Assembly (NCBI GenBank): GCA_965225715.1
Contig: CBDDBK010000005.1
Coordinates: 124,001-188,000 of the forward strand
Source: CBDDBK01 sp965225715
Lineage (GTDB): Bacteria; Bacteroidota; Bacteroidia; Cytophagales; Flammeovirgaceae
DNA length: 64,000 nucleotides
Direction: 5' to 3'
Numbering within the stretch: position 1 is the first letter of the stretch; each line of letters opens with the position of its first letter. The notes below the pieces were generated by a model. That model saw only the letters and a program-made list of their open reading frames with translations, was not told the origin of the DNA and did not search any database. This document shows, piece after piece, positions 1 through 10,141 of the stretch. The translations under genes and the position numbers were made by a program.

Positions 1-2
1 TA

Positions 3-3000
3 CCAAACATCTGTATTAATACAGCACCTTTTAAACTAACTCAAGGTTTTCCAGTTGGTGGACAATATAGTGGTTTAGGCATAAATTCGACAACTTCTAT
101 GCTTTCACCAGTCGGGGCAGGTTTGGGAAATCATACTCTGTCTTATACTTATGTAAACAGCGGGGGCTGCGTGTCAACAACCAATTTAAATTATGAAGTT
201 TTTGATATTACATCTACAATATTGAATAATTTACCTGATATTTGTATTAATGCGCCCTCTTTTATTTTATTTCAAGGTGATCCCATTGGAGGACTATATT
301 CTGGAAATAGTGTATCTATGGGACGTTTTTATCCAGACTTAGCTGGAATAGGTTTAGATACTATTTATTATGCTTTTACCAATGCAGCTGGTTGTATAGA
401 TTCAACAATGAATACCATTAATGTATTGGCTTTAAGTCAAATAGTTGTAGATGCACCACCTGCTTTTTGCATTAATACGGATCCTTTTGTTCTTGATTTT
501 ATAAGGCCTTCAGGTGGTATATATTCGGGAGTAGGTATTAATAGCAATAACAATATATTTTTTCCTGTTGTGGCTGGAATAGGCCCCGATACAATACAAT
601 ATAGTTTTACCAATTTTAATGGCTGCACATCAACTTTTGATACTGTCATTCAGGTTTTAGATAAACCCACAGTTTCTTTAGCGCCTTTTCGATCATTATG
701 TATTAATGAAAGTCCTTTAGTTTTAACTTCAGGAATGCCAATTGGAGGCGCTTATAGTGGAAATGGTATTGTGGGTATAGATACCCTTAATCCCCAATTA
801 GCTGGTTTAGGAACGCATACTATTACTTATACTTATACAAATATTGCTGGATGTAGCAATTCAGAAAATGGACAAATTGAAATTTTCCAAGCACCTAAAT
901 CCCAACTTGATTTACTAAGAACAACCTTTTGTTTGAATGAAGATTCTTTGTTTTTAGTAGGTGGAACAGGCGAAGGAGGGCATTATGTAGGTAGTGGGTT
1001 AAATTCTCAAACGAACTACTTTACACCTTCCATAGCTGGTTTAGGCACACATCGAATTGGTTATGTTCTTTCAAATTTTATTTGTACAGATACAGCGTTT
1101 CAAGAAATTATGGTTCTCGATATACCAAAAGTCAACTTAGGTAATGATACCATAGCTTGTACAAATAGCCCTATTACTTTAGATGCCCGTTTAGCTTCTC
1201 ATACAGCTACAACAACCTACCTTTGGTCTACCGGAGATACAACACCCACAATTACAGTTCGTAATATCGGTATTAACAGAATTAATGTGACAATTTTTGA
1301 AAAAGAAAATACTTTACTTTGTCTTAATACTGATGAAATCATTGTAACCATTGAACCTGCTCCATATTTAGACGCAGGTATAGATCGTTTTGCTTGCTTA
1401 GGAGATAGTATTGTTTTAGATGTTAGTCAACCAACCCATACCAATACCCGATACAGTTGGAGCACAGGACAAACAACTCCACGAATTGTTTTTAAAAATA
1501 ATATTGATTCTAATGTTATTATTACCGTAACTGATACAATTTTAGGCTGTTCAAGTAGTGATACTGTTCATATCTCAATTGTAGAACCACCTGTTTTTTC
1601 CTTTGGAAATGATACAACAATATGCTTTAATGCTTTACCTTTTACTTTAAATGCTAATATTGCTACTCATCCTAACCCACTTCAATATTTATGGAATACA
1701 GGTGAAAATACTCCAACTATTACAGTCACGAATCAAGTAGGGTTCCAAAACTATACAGTTCGAATCATAGATTTAGTGACAGGTTGTTTTATAGATGCTG
1801 ATATGGGATTACAAGTTCAACCGCTACCCCAGATTACATTAAACAATTTTATAGATGATCCAAATATTTGCTCATCTGAATTGCCTATTATATTAGAAGC
1901 AAATGCGTTAGATGATTTACCTTATCGTTACTTATGGAATACAGGAGATACAACGCGAACAATTGAAATTAATACAGTAACGGGTTTGAATACATATAGA
2001 GTTTCTATTACAGATACTCTTGCTGGCTGCACAAGTGTCGATTCAATAGATATTAATATTTTTTCACTATTTGGATTTGATTTAGGCGCCGATACCACAC
2101 TTTGCCAGGACAATTTACCTATAATTTTAACACCTAATTCTAATTTGCCAAGTGGTGAAAATTATAGTTTTCAATGGAACACAGGCGAAAAAACCTCTTC
2201 TATTTTGGCTAATAATCTTTCAACTTTTACTTATGTACTTACAGTTGAAGGACTAACATCGGGTTGTGTTTTTAAAGATAGTACTACTGTAACAGTATTA
2301 GAGAATCCAATTTTAGATTTGCCGGATACTTTTAGAATTTGTACCAATAATCTGGATGTATCTTTGGATGCCAGTTTACCAAGTCATAGCTCTAACACTA
2401 AGTATGTATGGAGTGATGGAACCCTCGGACCTGTCATTAATTTTAATACTCGAAATAGTTTTTATTTATACATTGATATTCAAGATACGATTTCAAATTG
2501 TTCAAATAGAGATTCTATTTTTATTAGTTTTAACGATTTTCCCCAACGTGTCCTAAACCAGGATACTTTTATTTGCAATAGCGATATACTCAATTTAATC
2601 GCTTTTCATGAATCTCATCTTAATAGCGATATTGATTATTTATGGAATACAGGTGAAACAAGCCCTAATATCGTTATTAATACTAATATTAATCCATTTT
2701 ATTGGGTTAAAACAAGTGATAAATCAAGAGGTTGTTTTAGGATAGATACTATTTTTATAAAAATAGAAAATCAACCTTTATCTAATTTATTAGAAGACAC
2801 AGTTTTGTGCCAAACAAATTTATTCTTAGAAGCTAATCATCCAACTCATACTAGTACTACAACTTATCTTTGGAGCACAGGTGAAACAAGTTCAAGTATA
2901 ATTGTTAACACACTCGGTATAAATATATACACAGTTCAAATTAAAGAACAAGCTTGTATAACAGAATTCCGTACTAGAGTTAATATGTTACCTTATCCCA

Positions 3001-3812
3001 TTAGTAATTTACCCCGAGAAATTCAAGTATGTCAACAGGATTTACCTTATCTATTAACAGGTTTAGATCAAAGTCATGGTATAAATAATACTTATCGTTG
3101 GAAAAATTTGAATACCAATAGTTCGCTTTCTGATACCAATTATATATTAATAGAAAATAAAGGAGAGTATTTACTTAAAATTTATAATTTGAATACAAAT
3201 TGCGAAACAGTAGATACATTTTCTATAGAAATTATTCCAGACATTAAACCGACTATACAAGTTATTCTTAGTCAAAATTCAACTTTACCTGCAACTTTAG
3301 TTTTTTTTAATCCTATTAGTCAAGATTTACCCCAAAACTGGTTTTTTGTAGAAAATAACGGAGAAGAACGTTTAATAGCTGAAAATACAAATACTTTAAT
3401 AGTTGAAAAATATGGACTTTATATTCTTCGGCTTAGAAATAACCAAAATTGTATTTACGAAGATAGTGTACGAATTTTTTCCCAAAATCCACAATTTAAT
3501 TTACCCAATGCCTTTACACCCAATGCTGATAGTGAAAATGATTATTTTTCTCCAATTACCAAAGATCTTATCAGTTTGCATATTTCTATATTTGATTATG
3601 AGGGCATCTTACTTTTTGATAAAACCTTTAGTTTTCAAGAAAATAATTGGAATGGTATTTTTTTAGAAAATGAAGGCTGGAATGGTACTACTTTAAATAA
3701 TATACCTTTACCTACAGGCAAATATATTTATAATATAAGCTACCAATATATTAATAGCATAGGCCAAAAAAATGGAAGACGCTTAAACGGTGAAATTCAT
3801 TTATTACGCTGA
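3..3812 (+). CDS. T9SS cargo protein with Ig/PKD-like repeats, 3' part
   Basis: The reading frame is open from the first bases, so the gene starts upstream and only its last ~1270 codons are seen. The first third holds ~80-residue repeats with a recurring C-I-N, P-x-GG-x-YSG and AG-x-G pattern ending in a Gly-Cys. The middle has ~85-residue PKD-like repeats marked by LGNDT near their start and YLW-N/S-TG-x-T in the centre. The last ~100 residues, beginning at NLPNAFTPNADSEND, match the gliding-motility-associated C-terminal (CHU_C, type B) sorting domain. In Bacteroidota this domain sends proteins through the type IX system to the cell surface. A surface adhesin-like role is inferred. Convergent with dnaA; the 80 bases between them hold no clear terminator. 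Confidence 0.85.
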   Translation, partial: PNICINTAPFKLTQGFPVGGQYSGLGINSTTSMLSPVGAGLGNHTLSYTYVNSGGCVSTTNLNYEVFDITSTILNNLPDICINAPSFILFQGDPIGGLYSGNSVSMGRFYPDLAGIGLDTIYYAFTNAAGCIDSTMNTINVLALSQIVVDAPPAFCINTDPFVLDFIRPSGGIYSGVGINSNNNIFFPVVAGIGPDTIQYSFTNFNGCTSTFDTVIQVLDKPTVSLAPFRSLCINESPLVLTSGMPIGGAYSGNGIVGIDTLNPQLAGLGTHTITYTYTNIAGCSNSENGQIEIFQAPKSQLDLLRTTFCLNEDSLFLVGGTGEGGHYVGSGLNSQTNYFTPSIAGLGTHRIGYVLSNFICTDTAFQEIMVLDIPKVNLGNDTIACTNSPITLDARLASHTATTTYLWSTGDTTPTITVRNIGINRINVTIFEKENTLLCLNTDEIIVTIEPAPYLDAGIDRFACLGDSIVLDVSQPTHTNTRYSWSTGQTTPRIVFKNNIDSNVIITVTDTILGCSSSDTVHISIVEPPVFSFGNDTTICFNALPFTLNANIATHPNPLQYLWNTGENTPTITVTNQVGFQNYTVRIIDLVTGCFIDADMGLQVQPLPQITLNNFIDDPNICSSELPIILEANALDDLPYRYLWNTGDTTRTIEINTVTGLNTYRVSITDTLAGCTSVDSIDINIFSLFGFDLGADTTLCQDNLPIILTPNSNLPSGENYSFQWNTGEKTSSILANNLSTFTYVLTVEGLTSGCVFKDSTTVTVLENPILDLPDTFRICTNNLDVSLDASLPSHSSNTKYVWSDGTLGPVINFNTRNSFYLYIDIQDTISNCSNRDSIFISFNDFPQRVLNQDTFICNSDILNLIAFHESHLNSDIDYLWNTGETSPNIVINTNINPFYWVKTSDKSRGCFRIDTIFIKIENQPLSNLLEDTVLCQTNLFLEANHPTHTSTTTYLWSTGETSSSIIVNTLGINIYTVQIKEQACITEFRTRVNMLPYPISNLPREIQVCQQDLPYLLTGLDQSHGINNTYRWKNLNTNSSLSDTNYILIENKGEYLLKIYNLNTNCETVDTFSIEIIPDIKPTIQVILSQNSTLPATLVFFNPISQDLPQNWFFVENNGEERLIAENTNTLIVEKYGLYILRLRNNQNCIYEDSVRIFSQNPQFNLPNAFTPNADSENDYFSPITKDLISLHISIFDYEGILLFDKTFSFQENNWNGIFLENEGWNGTTLNNIPLPTGKYIYNISYQYINSIGQKNGRRLNGEIHLLR

Positions 3813-3892
3813 AAGATAAGACAGTTTATATTATAGCTCTATTTTAAGTTACAGAATAAAATGAGTGATGTGATTATGGTGACTATATGAAT

Positions 3893-5317
3893 TTATCCAA
3901 TTTTGTTATTTAGGTCGTCTAAAATTTTCTTATAGTGCGCATCATCAGCTTTTCGGGCTTCTATAGTTCGGCTGGCATGAATGACGGTCGTATGGTCTCT
4001 ACCTCCAAACTTTTGTCCTATATTTTTTAAAGACATATCTGTGTTTTTATGGCTCAAATACATAGCAATCTGGCGAGCCATAGCAATTTCTCGTTTACGA
4101 CTTTTAGAATTAAGTGTTTCCATAGAAATGTTAAAATATTGACATATAATTTCTTGTATATATTCTATAGTAACTTCTTTTTCGCTTGTATTGAGCAGAA
4201 TATTTTGTAATATATCTTTTGCTAAGTTTAAATCTAAATCTCTTTTTACTAAGGAGGCTCGAGCAATCATAGAAATCAAAAGTCCTTCCATTTCTCTGAT
4301 ATTAGAATTTATGTTATTAGCTAAATATTCAATCACATCTTCTTCTATACTCATATCTTCTATCTCAATTTTGCTTTGGATAATTGCCTTCCGACTTTCG
4401 GGTCCAGGACTTTGAATATCAGTTGTTAATCCCCATTTAAATCTTGAAAGTAAACGTTCTTGTACACCTTGTAGATCTTTAGGAGCTTGATCAGAAGTCA
4501 TGATAATTTGTTTTCCATTTTGGTGTAAAAAGTTAAAGATATGAAAGAAATTTTCTTGCGTTTTTTCTTTTTTACACAAAAACTGAATATCATCAATAAG
4601 AAAAACATCAACTTGTAAATAGTAATTTGTAAACTGTTGGATTCTTTTTTTTTGTATAGCTTCTATAAATTGATTAGCAAATTGTTCAGCAGTAATATAA
4701 AGGACAAATTTATCGGTATAAAGTCGATTAATTTCATTTCCAATGGCTTGAATAAGATGCGTTTTACCCAAACCTACTTCTGAATAAACGAAGAAAGGGT
4801 TAAATGAGGTTGTGCCTGGACTTTGAGCAATTGCCAAGCCTGCAGATCGAGATAAACGGTTGAATTTGCCTTCTATAAAATTGTCAAAACGTAAAGAACT
4901 TACTAATTGAGAAACCTTTTTATTGGCTTCTATATTTGCTAAGTCCAAGTTTCCTTCAGGATGGAATATTGGCTGTTCTGATTTAAAAGTATTAACATTA
5001 TTTTCTGTTTTAATAAATGGCTTATTAACATTACTCTTGGTCAAATGGTGATCGACTTTTTCTTTATCTACAACAATAGAATATTCCAAGCGTCCTTCTG
5101 TGCCTAATGCTTTACTTATTGCCTTTTTTAAAATATCCAAATAATATTCTTCTAACCATTCATAAAAAAAAGGACTCGGGACTTGAATGGTTAGAGTTGT
5201 CCCTTCTATTTTCACTGCCTTGATAGGTTCAAACCAAGTTTCATAGCTTTGAATAGATAAATTTTCTTTAATATATTCTAAACAGTGATTCCAAATATTT
5301 TCAGGGGCATTGTCCAT
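3893..5317 (-). CDS. dnaA: Chromosomal replication initiator DnaA
   Basis: Initiator ATPase that binds DnaA boxes and opens the origin. The protein has 474 residues, normal for the family. Domain I is residues 1-80 and a short variable linker follows to ~120. The AAA+ core has a Walker A-like EVGLGKTH at ~180-187 and Walker B FLIDDIQF at ~239-246. The C-terminal DNA-binding domain carries GGRDHTTVIHASRTIE, the DnaA signature. Oddity: the first glycine of the usual G-x4-GK-T loop is serine here (YSEVGLGKT). No cluster of TTATCCACA-like boxes was seen in the flanking intergenic DNA, so no origin is claimed. Downstream neighbour is convergent; upstream 350 bp are non-coding. Confidence 0.97.
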   Translation of the reverse strand: MDNAPENIWNHCLEYIKENLSIQSYETWFEPIKAVKIEGTTLTIQVPSPFFYEWLEEYYLDILKKAISKALGTEGRLEYSIVVDKEKVDHHLTKSNVNKPFIKTENNVNTFKSEQPIFHPEGNLDLANIEANKKVSQLVSSLRFDNFIEGKFNRLSRSAGLAIAQSPGTTSFNPFFVYSEVGLGKTHLIQAIGNEINRLYTDKFVLYITAEQFANQFIEAIQKKRIQQFTNYYLQVDVFLIDDIQFLCKKEKTQENFFHIFNFLHQNGKQIIMTSDQAPKDLQGVQERLLSRFKWGLTTDIQSPGPESRKAIIQSKIEIEDMSIEEDVIEYLANNINSNIREMEGLLISMIARASLVKRDLDLNLAKDILQNILLNTSEKEVTIEYIQEIICQYFNISMETLNSKSRKREIAMARQIAMYLSHKNTDMSLKNIGQKFGGRDHTTVIHASRTIEARKADDAHYKKILDDLNNKIG

Positions 5318-5491
5318 CCGAGTTTAATTGAATATTAAGACGAATAAATTAGATTTGCTTTACAAAAAGTTAATTATTTTGTCAGAATCTAAGTCAGTGT
5401 TGTAAAGTTTTTTAGAGATTTTGAACAATTTATATTTTGTATATTTTTTCATGTGCAAAAAAATAGAATATAATATCACAATATAGCTGCT

Positions 5492-5578
5492 CCATTTGAA
5501 AAAAGAGTTTTTGGAGGTTTTTAGTGTGTTGGTTTTGAAAATGACCTTCTAAGATAACAATAATATTGCTATAGTATT
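5492..5578 (+). repeat. Dispersed intergenic repeat, copy a
   Basis: One of at least ten related ~90-bp copies in this window. It runs from TTTGAAAAAAGAGTTTTTGG through GGTTTTGAAAATGACC to ATATTGCTATAG. It occupies the 348-bp gap upstream of dnaA; nothing else recognisable is in that gap. Confidence 0.7.
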
Positions 5579-5665
5579 TAATCTTTATTTCAGTAGTACT
5601 TCAAAAAATAAAATGATATAAAAAAATAATAATCAATTACTTAATAGTATGTTTGCTATAGATAC

Positions 5666-6301
5666 CTATTTTTTATTTTTTTTTGATCTTTTAATTACTT
5701 TTTTTCTATATTCTAGTAGTTCAGCTTTTTTATTTTCTACCCATTCTCCCTTATCAAAATCAGCATTTGGGTAGGTTTCTAAATAACTCATATAAGTTAT
5801 ATCAAGCTTTTTAAATTCTGTTCTGTAAATATCTTCAATTAAGAAGAAATTGCTATTGATATTAGTCTCTAACTTTTTAGTAATATCATGTCCTTTAAGT
5901 AAATATTGTTTAAAAACTTGCTCATATTCGAAAGATTGGAGCTTTTGAGACTCCCAAAATTTTTTTTCTGTATGCTCCAAATATTTTTTTTCAGAAGTAT
6001 CTACTTCCCAAAGTTCGTTTTGTTTTTTGTTGTTTTCAAAAGGATCTATTTCTGGAGATTTTTCTTTTTTCAATTGAACAATATAGTGCTGTATTTTTTT
6101 TACAAAATTACGCTCTTTAACATTTAAGGTTACCCATGGTTTTTCGATATAACTTACCCAGGTTGCCGAATCATAAGGCTCCAAAATAAGTCGTTTCCAA
6201 ATAGCAGGCTTTTTTAAAGGATCTTTTAATTCTGAATTGGCTTTTGTTAATAATACAGCACCAATAATCATAATTATTAATATTGCAATTTTTATTCTCA
6301 T
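5666..6301 (-). CDS. Hypothetical membrane-anchored protein
   Basis: Not recognised. The product has 211 residues with a hydrophobic N-terminal segment (residues ~4-20) that ends without a cysteine or an obvious cleavage site, so it is a signal anchor or a signal peptide. The rest is hydrophilic, rich in lysine, glutamate and aromatic residues, and probably mostly helical, with a basic C-terminal tail. It stands alone between two dispersed repeats. Start chosen at the only ATG before the hydrophobic segment. Codon use resembles the neighbours, so it is probably a real gene, but function cannot be assigned. Confidence 0.6.
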   Translation of the reverse strand: MRIKIAILIIMIIGAVLLTKANSELKDPLKKPAIWKRLILEPYDSATWVSYIEKPWVTLNVKERNFVKKIQHYIVQLKKEKSPEIDPFENNKKQNELWEVDTSEKKYLEHTEKKFWESQKLQSFEYEQVFKQYLLKGHDITKKLETNINSNFFLIEDIYRTEFKKLDITYMSYLETYPNADFDKGEWVENKKAELLEYRKKVIKRSKKNKK

Positions 6302-6403
6302 ATTTTTATAAGTAATTAAAGTTCAAAATAATAAAAAGTATTTTTTTACAACTCAAAGGTCTTTAAAAATATTTATTTTACAAAGTAATAGTGCTAAAAA
6401 CAC

Positions 6404-6484
6404 TGTTTCTATAGCAACACTATTTTATCTCAGAAATGTTTATTTTTAATATCAATAAACCTTTAAAAGTCTTTTTTCAAGTGA
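6404..6484 (-). repeat. Dispersed intergenic repeat, copy b
   Basis: Read on the minus strand: CACTTGAAAAAAGACTTTTA, then a middle block, then TTTCTGAGATAAAATAG and TTGCTATAG. Same family as the copy upstream of dnaA, opposite orientation, directly upstream of the hypothetical gene at 5666-6301. Confidence 0.65.
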
Positions 6485-6513
6485 TGAGACTATAATAAGA
6501 GGTAACGATTGTA

Positions 6514-7851
6514 TTATTGGAGATTAAAAGTAAGGCGTTTTCCTTTTTTATTTTCATAAAATAGTCCATTCGAATAGCTTAGGTGTCCAGAAACAAAAGT
6601 ATGTATAATTTGACTATTAAAAGTATGGTTTAAAAAAGGCGACCATTTACATTTATACTCTATATTATCTTGAGTAATTGTGGTTTTTTTTTTCAAATTA
6701 AAGATAACTAAATCTGCCCAATACCCTTCTTTTATCCATCCTCGATCTTCTATTTTGAAACAAATCGATGGTGCATGACACATTTTTTCTACTATTTTTT
6801 CTAAAGATAATTTACCTTGTTTGTAAAACTCTAACATCATTATTAAACTATGTTGAACCAATGGTACCCCAGATGGTGCTTGCCAATAAGGTTTCTTTTT
6901 TTCTAAACTAGTATGAGGTGCGTGATCTGTAGCAATAATATCTATTTTATTCTTTAGAAGACCTTTCAAAATAGAATTTTGATCATGCTTAGTTTTTATG
7001 GCAGGATTGCATTTAATCTGATTATCATAAATATGATAATCCTCTTCATTAAACCATAGATGATGAACGCATGCTTCGGAAGTAATTTTTTTATCTTTTA
7101 AAAGACCTTGATTATCAAAAAGTTCTATTTCTTTTGCGGTACTAATATGTAAAACATGTAAACGACTTCCAAACTTCTTAGCTAGCTCTATTGCTTTTTG
7201 ACTTGATAAATAGCAAGATTCGCTACTTCTAACAGTGGGGTGAATAGAAGCTTTAGCTTTTGGGTATTTGTTTTTATAGACCGAAATATTATTTTTTATT
7301 ACCGTTTCATCTTCACAATGAGTAGCAATTAACATTTCTACATGGCTAAATATTTTTTCTAAACTATTTGGGTTATCTACTAGCATATTTCCAGTTGAGG
7401 ATCCCATAAAAACCTTAATACCACATACTTTTTTAGAATCTGTTTTTAGTACTTCTTCTATATTGTCATTTGAAGCACCCATGTAAAAAGAATAGTTTGC
7501 TAATGAATCTTGTGCAGCAATATCGTATTTTTTCTGAAGGTTAGTTTGATTAAGAGTAGCTGGATTTGTATTAGGCATTTCCATAAAACTAGTGGTACCT
7601 CCTGCTACTGCAGCTCTACTTTCAGTGTAAATAGAGGCTTTAGAGGTCAAGCCAGGTTCGCGAAAATGGACCTGATCATCAATAACACCAGGCATAAGAT
7701 AGTGATCTTTTGCATCTATAATTTTTTGAGCTGATAAGTTTGATAAATCTTTTCCTATCTTCTCTATGCGACCATTTTTCAAAGCTAGGTCTAAATCTTG
7801 AATAGTACCTTGGTTTATAACTTTAGCATTTAGAATAAGAAAATCAAACAT
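6514..7851 (-). CDS. pyrC: Dihydroorotase, class I
   Basis: Catalyses the reversible cyclisation of carbamoyl-aspartate to dihydroorotate in pyrimidine synthesis. The protein has 445 residues, full length. The metal-binding motif near residue 58 reads DDQVHFREPG, the form I know from Bacteroidota, with Gln for the first His of the usual HxH. GIKVFMGSSTGNM carries the bridging lysine. A later TDHAPH motif supplies the catalytic Asp. The start ATG gives a typical MFDFLILNAKVINQG N-terminus. It lies alone on the minus strand, not in a pyr operon; pyrB begins at the far end of this window on the plus strand. Confidence 0.95.
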   Translation of the reverse strand: MFDFLILNAKVINQGTIQDLDLALKNGRIEKIGKDLSNLSAQKIIDAKDHYLMPGVIDDQVHFREPGLTSKASIYTESRAAVAGGTTSFMEMPNTNPATLNQTNLQKKYDIAAQDSLANYSFYMGASNDNIEEVLKTDSKKVCGIKVFMGSSTGNMLVDNPNSLEKIFSHVEMLIATHCEDETVIKNNISVYKNKYPKAKASIHPTVRSSESCYLSSQKAIELAKKFGSRLHVLHISTAKEIELFDNQGLLKDKKITSEACVHHLWFNEEDYHIYDNQIKCNPAIKTKHDQNSILKGLLKNKIDIIATDHAPHTSLEKKKPYWQAPSGVPLVQHSLIMMLEFYKQGKLSLEKIVEKMCHAPSICFKIEDRGWIKEGYWADLVIFNLKKKTTITQDNIEYKCKWSPFLNHTFNSQIIHTFVSGHLSYSNGLFYENKKGKRLTFNLQ

Positions 7852-7871
7852 AAATTCTTTGTATATAGTCG

Positions 7872-7956
7872 CTTCATTAAAAAAGGATTTTTAAAAGGTT
7901 TAACTAATAGGTATTAAAAATAATCATTTCTGAGATAAATATAGCAATAAAGTATT
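7872..7956 (+). repeat. Dispersed intergenic repeat, copy c
   Basis: Degenerate copy: CATTAAAAAAGGATTTTTAA, GGTATTAAAAATAATCATTT and CTGAGATAAATATAGCAAT align in order with the other family members. It fills the gap between the pyrC start and the lipoprotein gene. Confidence 0.55.
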
Positions 7957-7993
7957 CGTTCCTTATTAATCTAAATAGCAAGACTATAACTAT

Positions 7994-8830
7994 TTAATAA
8001 GGGTATTGGCAATCTATTTTTTGACAATCAAATTGGGCTATATCTATTTCATTATTTTTTATTTTTTTTACATAATCTTTTAATATCTCTTTTCTGTCTT
8101 CACTTAAGTGTTGAGTATGATTAAGAATATCAGAAATTTCTTTTATAACAGATTCTTTAGACCCACAAAAGTAGGGTTTATAATATAAGTCTCTTAAAAG
8201 ATGTTTTTGAAGATCAAAGATTTCCTTTTCAAATAAATTACTTTCATTAAGCGTTTCGTCAATAAGAGTAAAAATATTTTTATACATACCATTTCCTAAA
8301 AGATTACAACCTAAAAATTCTGTTTTAGGTTGTTCCCATTTAGTAAAATGGGAATGAGAATTATAGCATAATTCTAAAAGTTTTATAAACTTATCATCTC
8401 TTTGACCTGTGGTTTGTATAGCGTGATCATGAAAATCTTGATAATCAAAAAAGACCTCATAAGTAGTACCTTGATAGACAGTACCAACTTCTAAACCTTT
8501 AGCAACTTTTTTGAACCAATCTAAAGAAGCAATATTTGTTATGCCTTTTTCTTTTTGTTCTAAAGCATTTGCTTTTAAAGTTTTAGATAAAGTTTTTTTT
8601 AATGTGTTTGCATTGCGGTAAAAGATGTAAAAGTCATTATCAGTTTTTAGGTTTTCATGATTAACTGTATATTGCTCGATTAATTTCTGTTCAAATTCTT
8701 GAAAATATATATCTAAGCTATCACCATACACTGTTTCATTTTTTTGTTCATTTTCAGTAGTTTCAGCTTTTTTACAACCAAGTATTAAGACCAAAGTTAA
8801 TAACACTAAGACGGTTACATTTAATTTCAT
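7994..8830 (-). CDS. Hypothetical lipoprotein
   Basis: The product has 278 residues. The N-terminus is a lipoprotein signal: a hydrophobic stretch of ~15 residues followed by the lipobox LILGC with the cysteine at about residue 19 and a KK after it. The mature part is Glu/Lys-rich, probably helical, with several conserved-looking cysteines near the C-terminus (CGSKE, FDCQKIDCQ), which could form disulphides in the periplasm. I recognise no family. It is single, with long non-coding flanks (436 bp upstream). Presumably anchored in the inner or outer membrane facing the periplasm. Confidence 0.65.
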   Translation of the reverse strand: MKLNVTVLVLLTLVLILGCKKAETTENEQKNETVYGDSLDIYFQEFEQKLIEQYTVNHENLKTDNDFYIFYRNANTLKKTLSKTLKANALEQKEKGITNIASLDWFKKVAKGLEVGTVYQGTTYEVFFDYQDFHDHAIQTTGQRDDKFIKLLELCYNSHSHFTKWEQPKTEFLGCNLLGNGMYKNIFTLIDETLNESNLFEKEIFDLQKHLLRDLYYKPYFCGSKESVIKEISDILNHTQHLSEDRKEILKDYVKKIKNNEIDIAQFDCQKIDCQYPY

Positions 8831-8984
8831 ATGAGATTTAAATTAATTAAAATAAATTGATAAGGATATATTTAGATTAAAAATACTTATAGGATTTAAA
8901 AAATAATATATGAATTAATTTACCTATAACAAAAGTTTTTTAAAAGAGTTTTTAAAAATAGATACAATTTTTTATTCGGAGACC

Positions 8985-9070
8985 GACACAATGCTATTTT
9001 TATCTCAGAAACATTTATTATCAATACGAATAAGTTGTTTAACCAGTTTCTATAGAAATCCTTTTTTTTA
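8985..9070 (-). repeat. Dispersed intergenic repeat, copy d
   Basis: Minus-strand read: AAAGGATTTCTATAGAAAC, then TATTGATAATAAATG and TTTCTGAGATAAAAATAGCA. It lies in the 436-bp gap between the lipoprotein and hydrolase genes. The rest of that gap is AT-rich and holds no gene that I can see. Confidence 0.5.
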
Positions 9071-9266
9071 ATAACATGGCTATAAAAATGTTAAAACAAA
9101 AGATTTCTATCTTTCCGATGCCGTTGAACTAAGAAACCGTAATTACAAGAATCTAAGATGTTTTAAACTTTCTATATTTTATATAGATTTTTAAATATTT
9201 GATTTTTAATAATTTATGTTTTCATATTTTTTATCTTATGCAAAAAAATTAGTATATAAAGCCTAT

Positions 9267-10019
9267 TTAATTATGTCGGATTAAAAAATCATCTACCAAG
9301 CTATTAAAGTATTTCGAATGTTCCATCATAGGCACATGGCAGCATTTGTCCAAAAACTTGAGTTCAGAATTTGGGATAAGGTTGTGAAATTGATGTGCTA
9401 CAGAAGGCGGAGTAATGGTATCATTAAGTCCCCATACTAGAAAAGTAGGTTGTTTTATAGAAGGAAGCTCGTTTAAAAGATTATTTTTTTGAGCTGAACG
9501 AGCATACATGATTACTCTTTTAACCATACTTCTATTGGTGGTGATGGTATAAACTTGATCAATAAGATCTTTAGTAGCTGTTTTAGGATCGTAAAAAGTA
9601 TAACCTACTTTTTTAGTTACATAATTATAATCACCCCGTTTTGGATAAGACCCTCTCATAGTATTTTCATACAAACCAGAACTTCCTGTTAAGATTAAAC
9701 GCTTAACTTGTTCTCCAAAATTAAGGACATAAAGCAAAGCCACATGACCACCTAAAGAATTTCCTATAATAGTAAAGTGTTTTAGTCCCATTTCTTCATT
9801 AAAAGCGGCAACATATTTTAGAAGACCATCTAAGTTAACTTTTTCGTAAGGTAAAGTATATAAGGGTAATAAAGGAATAATAACTCTATATTTTTTGCTA
9901 AAAAATTCAGTAACAGTGCCCCAATTACTTAAAGCTCCAAATAGACCATGTAATAAAATTAAAACTTCGCCTTGACCTTCATCTAAATATTCAAAGTCGC
10001 CTCGTTTATGTATATGCAT
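9267..10019 (-). CDS. Alpha/beta-fold hydrolase
   Basis: The product has 250 residues, normal length for a compact alpha/beta hydrolase. It shows the oxyanion-hole motif LLHGLFGALSNW at ~22-34, the nucleophile elbow GNSLGG at ~85-90 (Ser), a late Asp in WGLNDTITPP, and the catalytic His in CCHVPMMEH near the end. Order and spacing fit the Ser-Asp-His triad. No signal peptide, so cytoplasmic. Substrate is unknown; it resembles MhpC/BioH-type carboxylester or C-C hydrolases in general outline only. The gene is single, with a strong inverted repeat ~120 bp upstream of its start. Confidence 0.85.
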   Translation of the reverse strand: MHIHKRGDFEYLDEGQGEVLILLHGLFGALSNWGTVTEFFSKKYRVIIPLLPLYTLPYEKVNLDGLLKYVAAFNEEMGLKHFTIIGNSLGGHVALLYVLNFGEQVKRLILTGSSGLYENTMRGSYPKRGDYNYVTKKVGYTFYDPKTATKDLIDQVYTITTNRSMVKRVIMYARSAQKNNLLNELPSIKQPTFLVWGLNDTITPPSVAHQFHNLIPNSELKFLDKCCHVPMMEHSKYFNSLVDDFLIRHN

Positions 10020-10141
10020 ATATGAATTTGAAAATAATTAAACTCTTTAAATTTAAATCTTAAATTTACGAAATTAGTTAATTTAATTTGGCTAACAGTC
10101 TGTTTTTGATTAGAATGATTAAGATTTAGAAATTAATAAAA

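Noticed and set aside
5318..5665. Replication origin next to dnaA
   Set aside because: No cluster of DnaA-box-like 9-mers was seen; the stretch is explained partly by a dispersed repeat.
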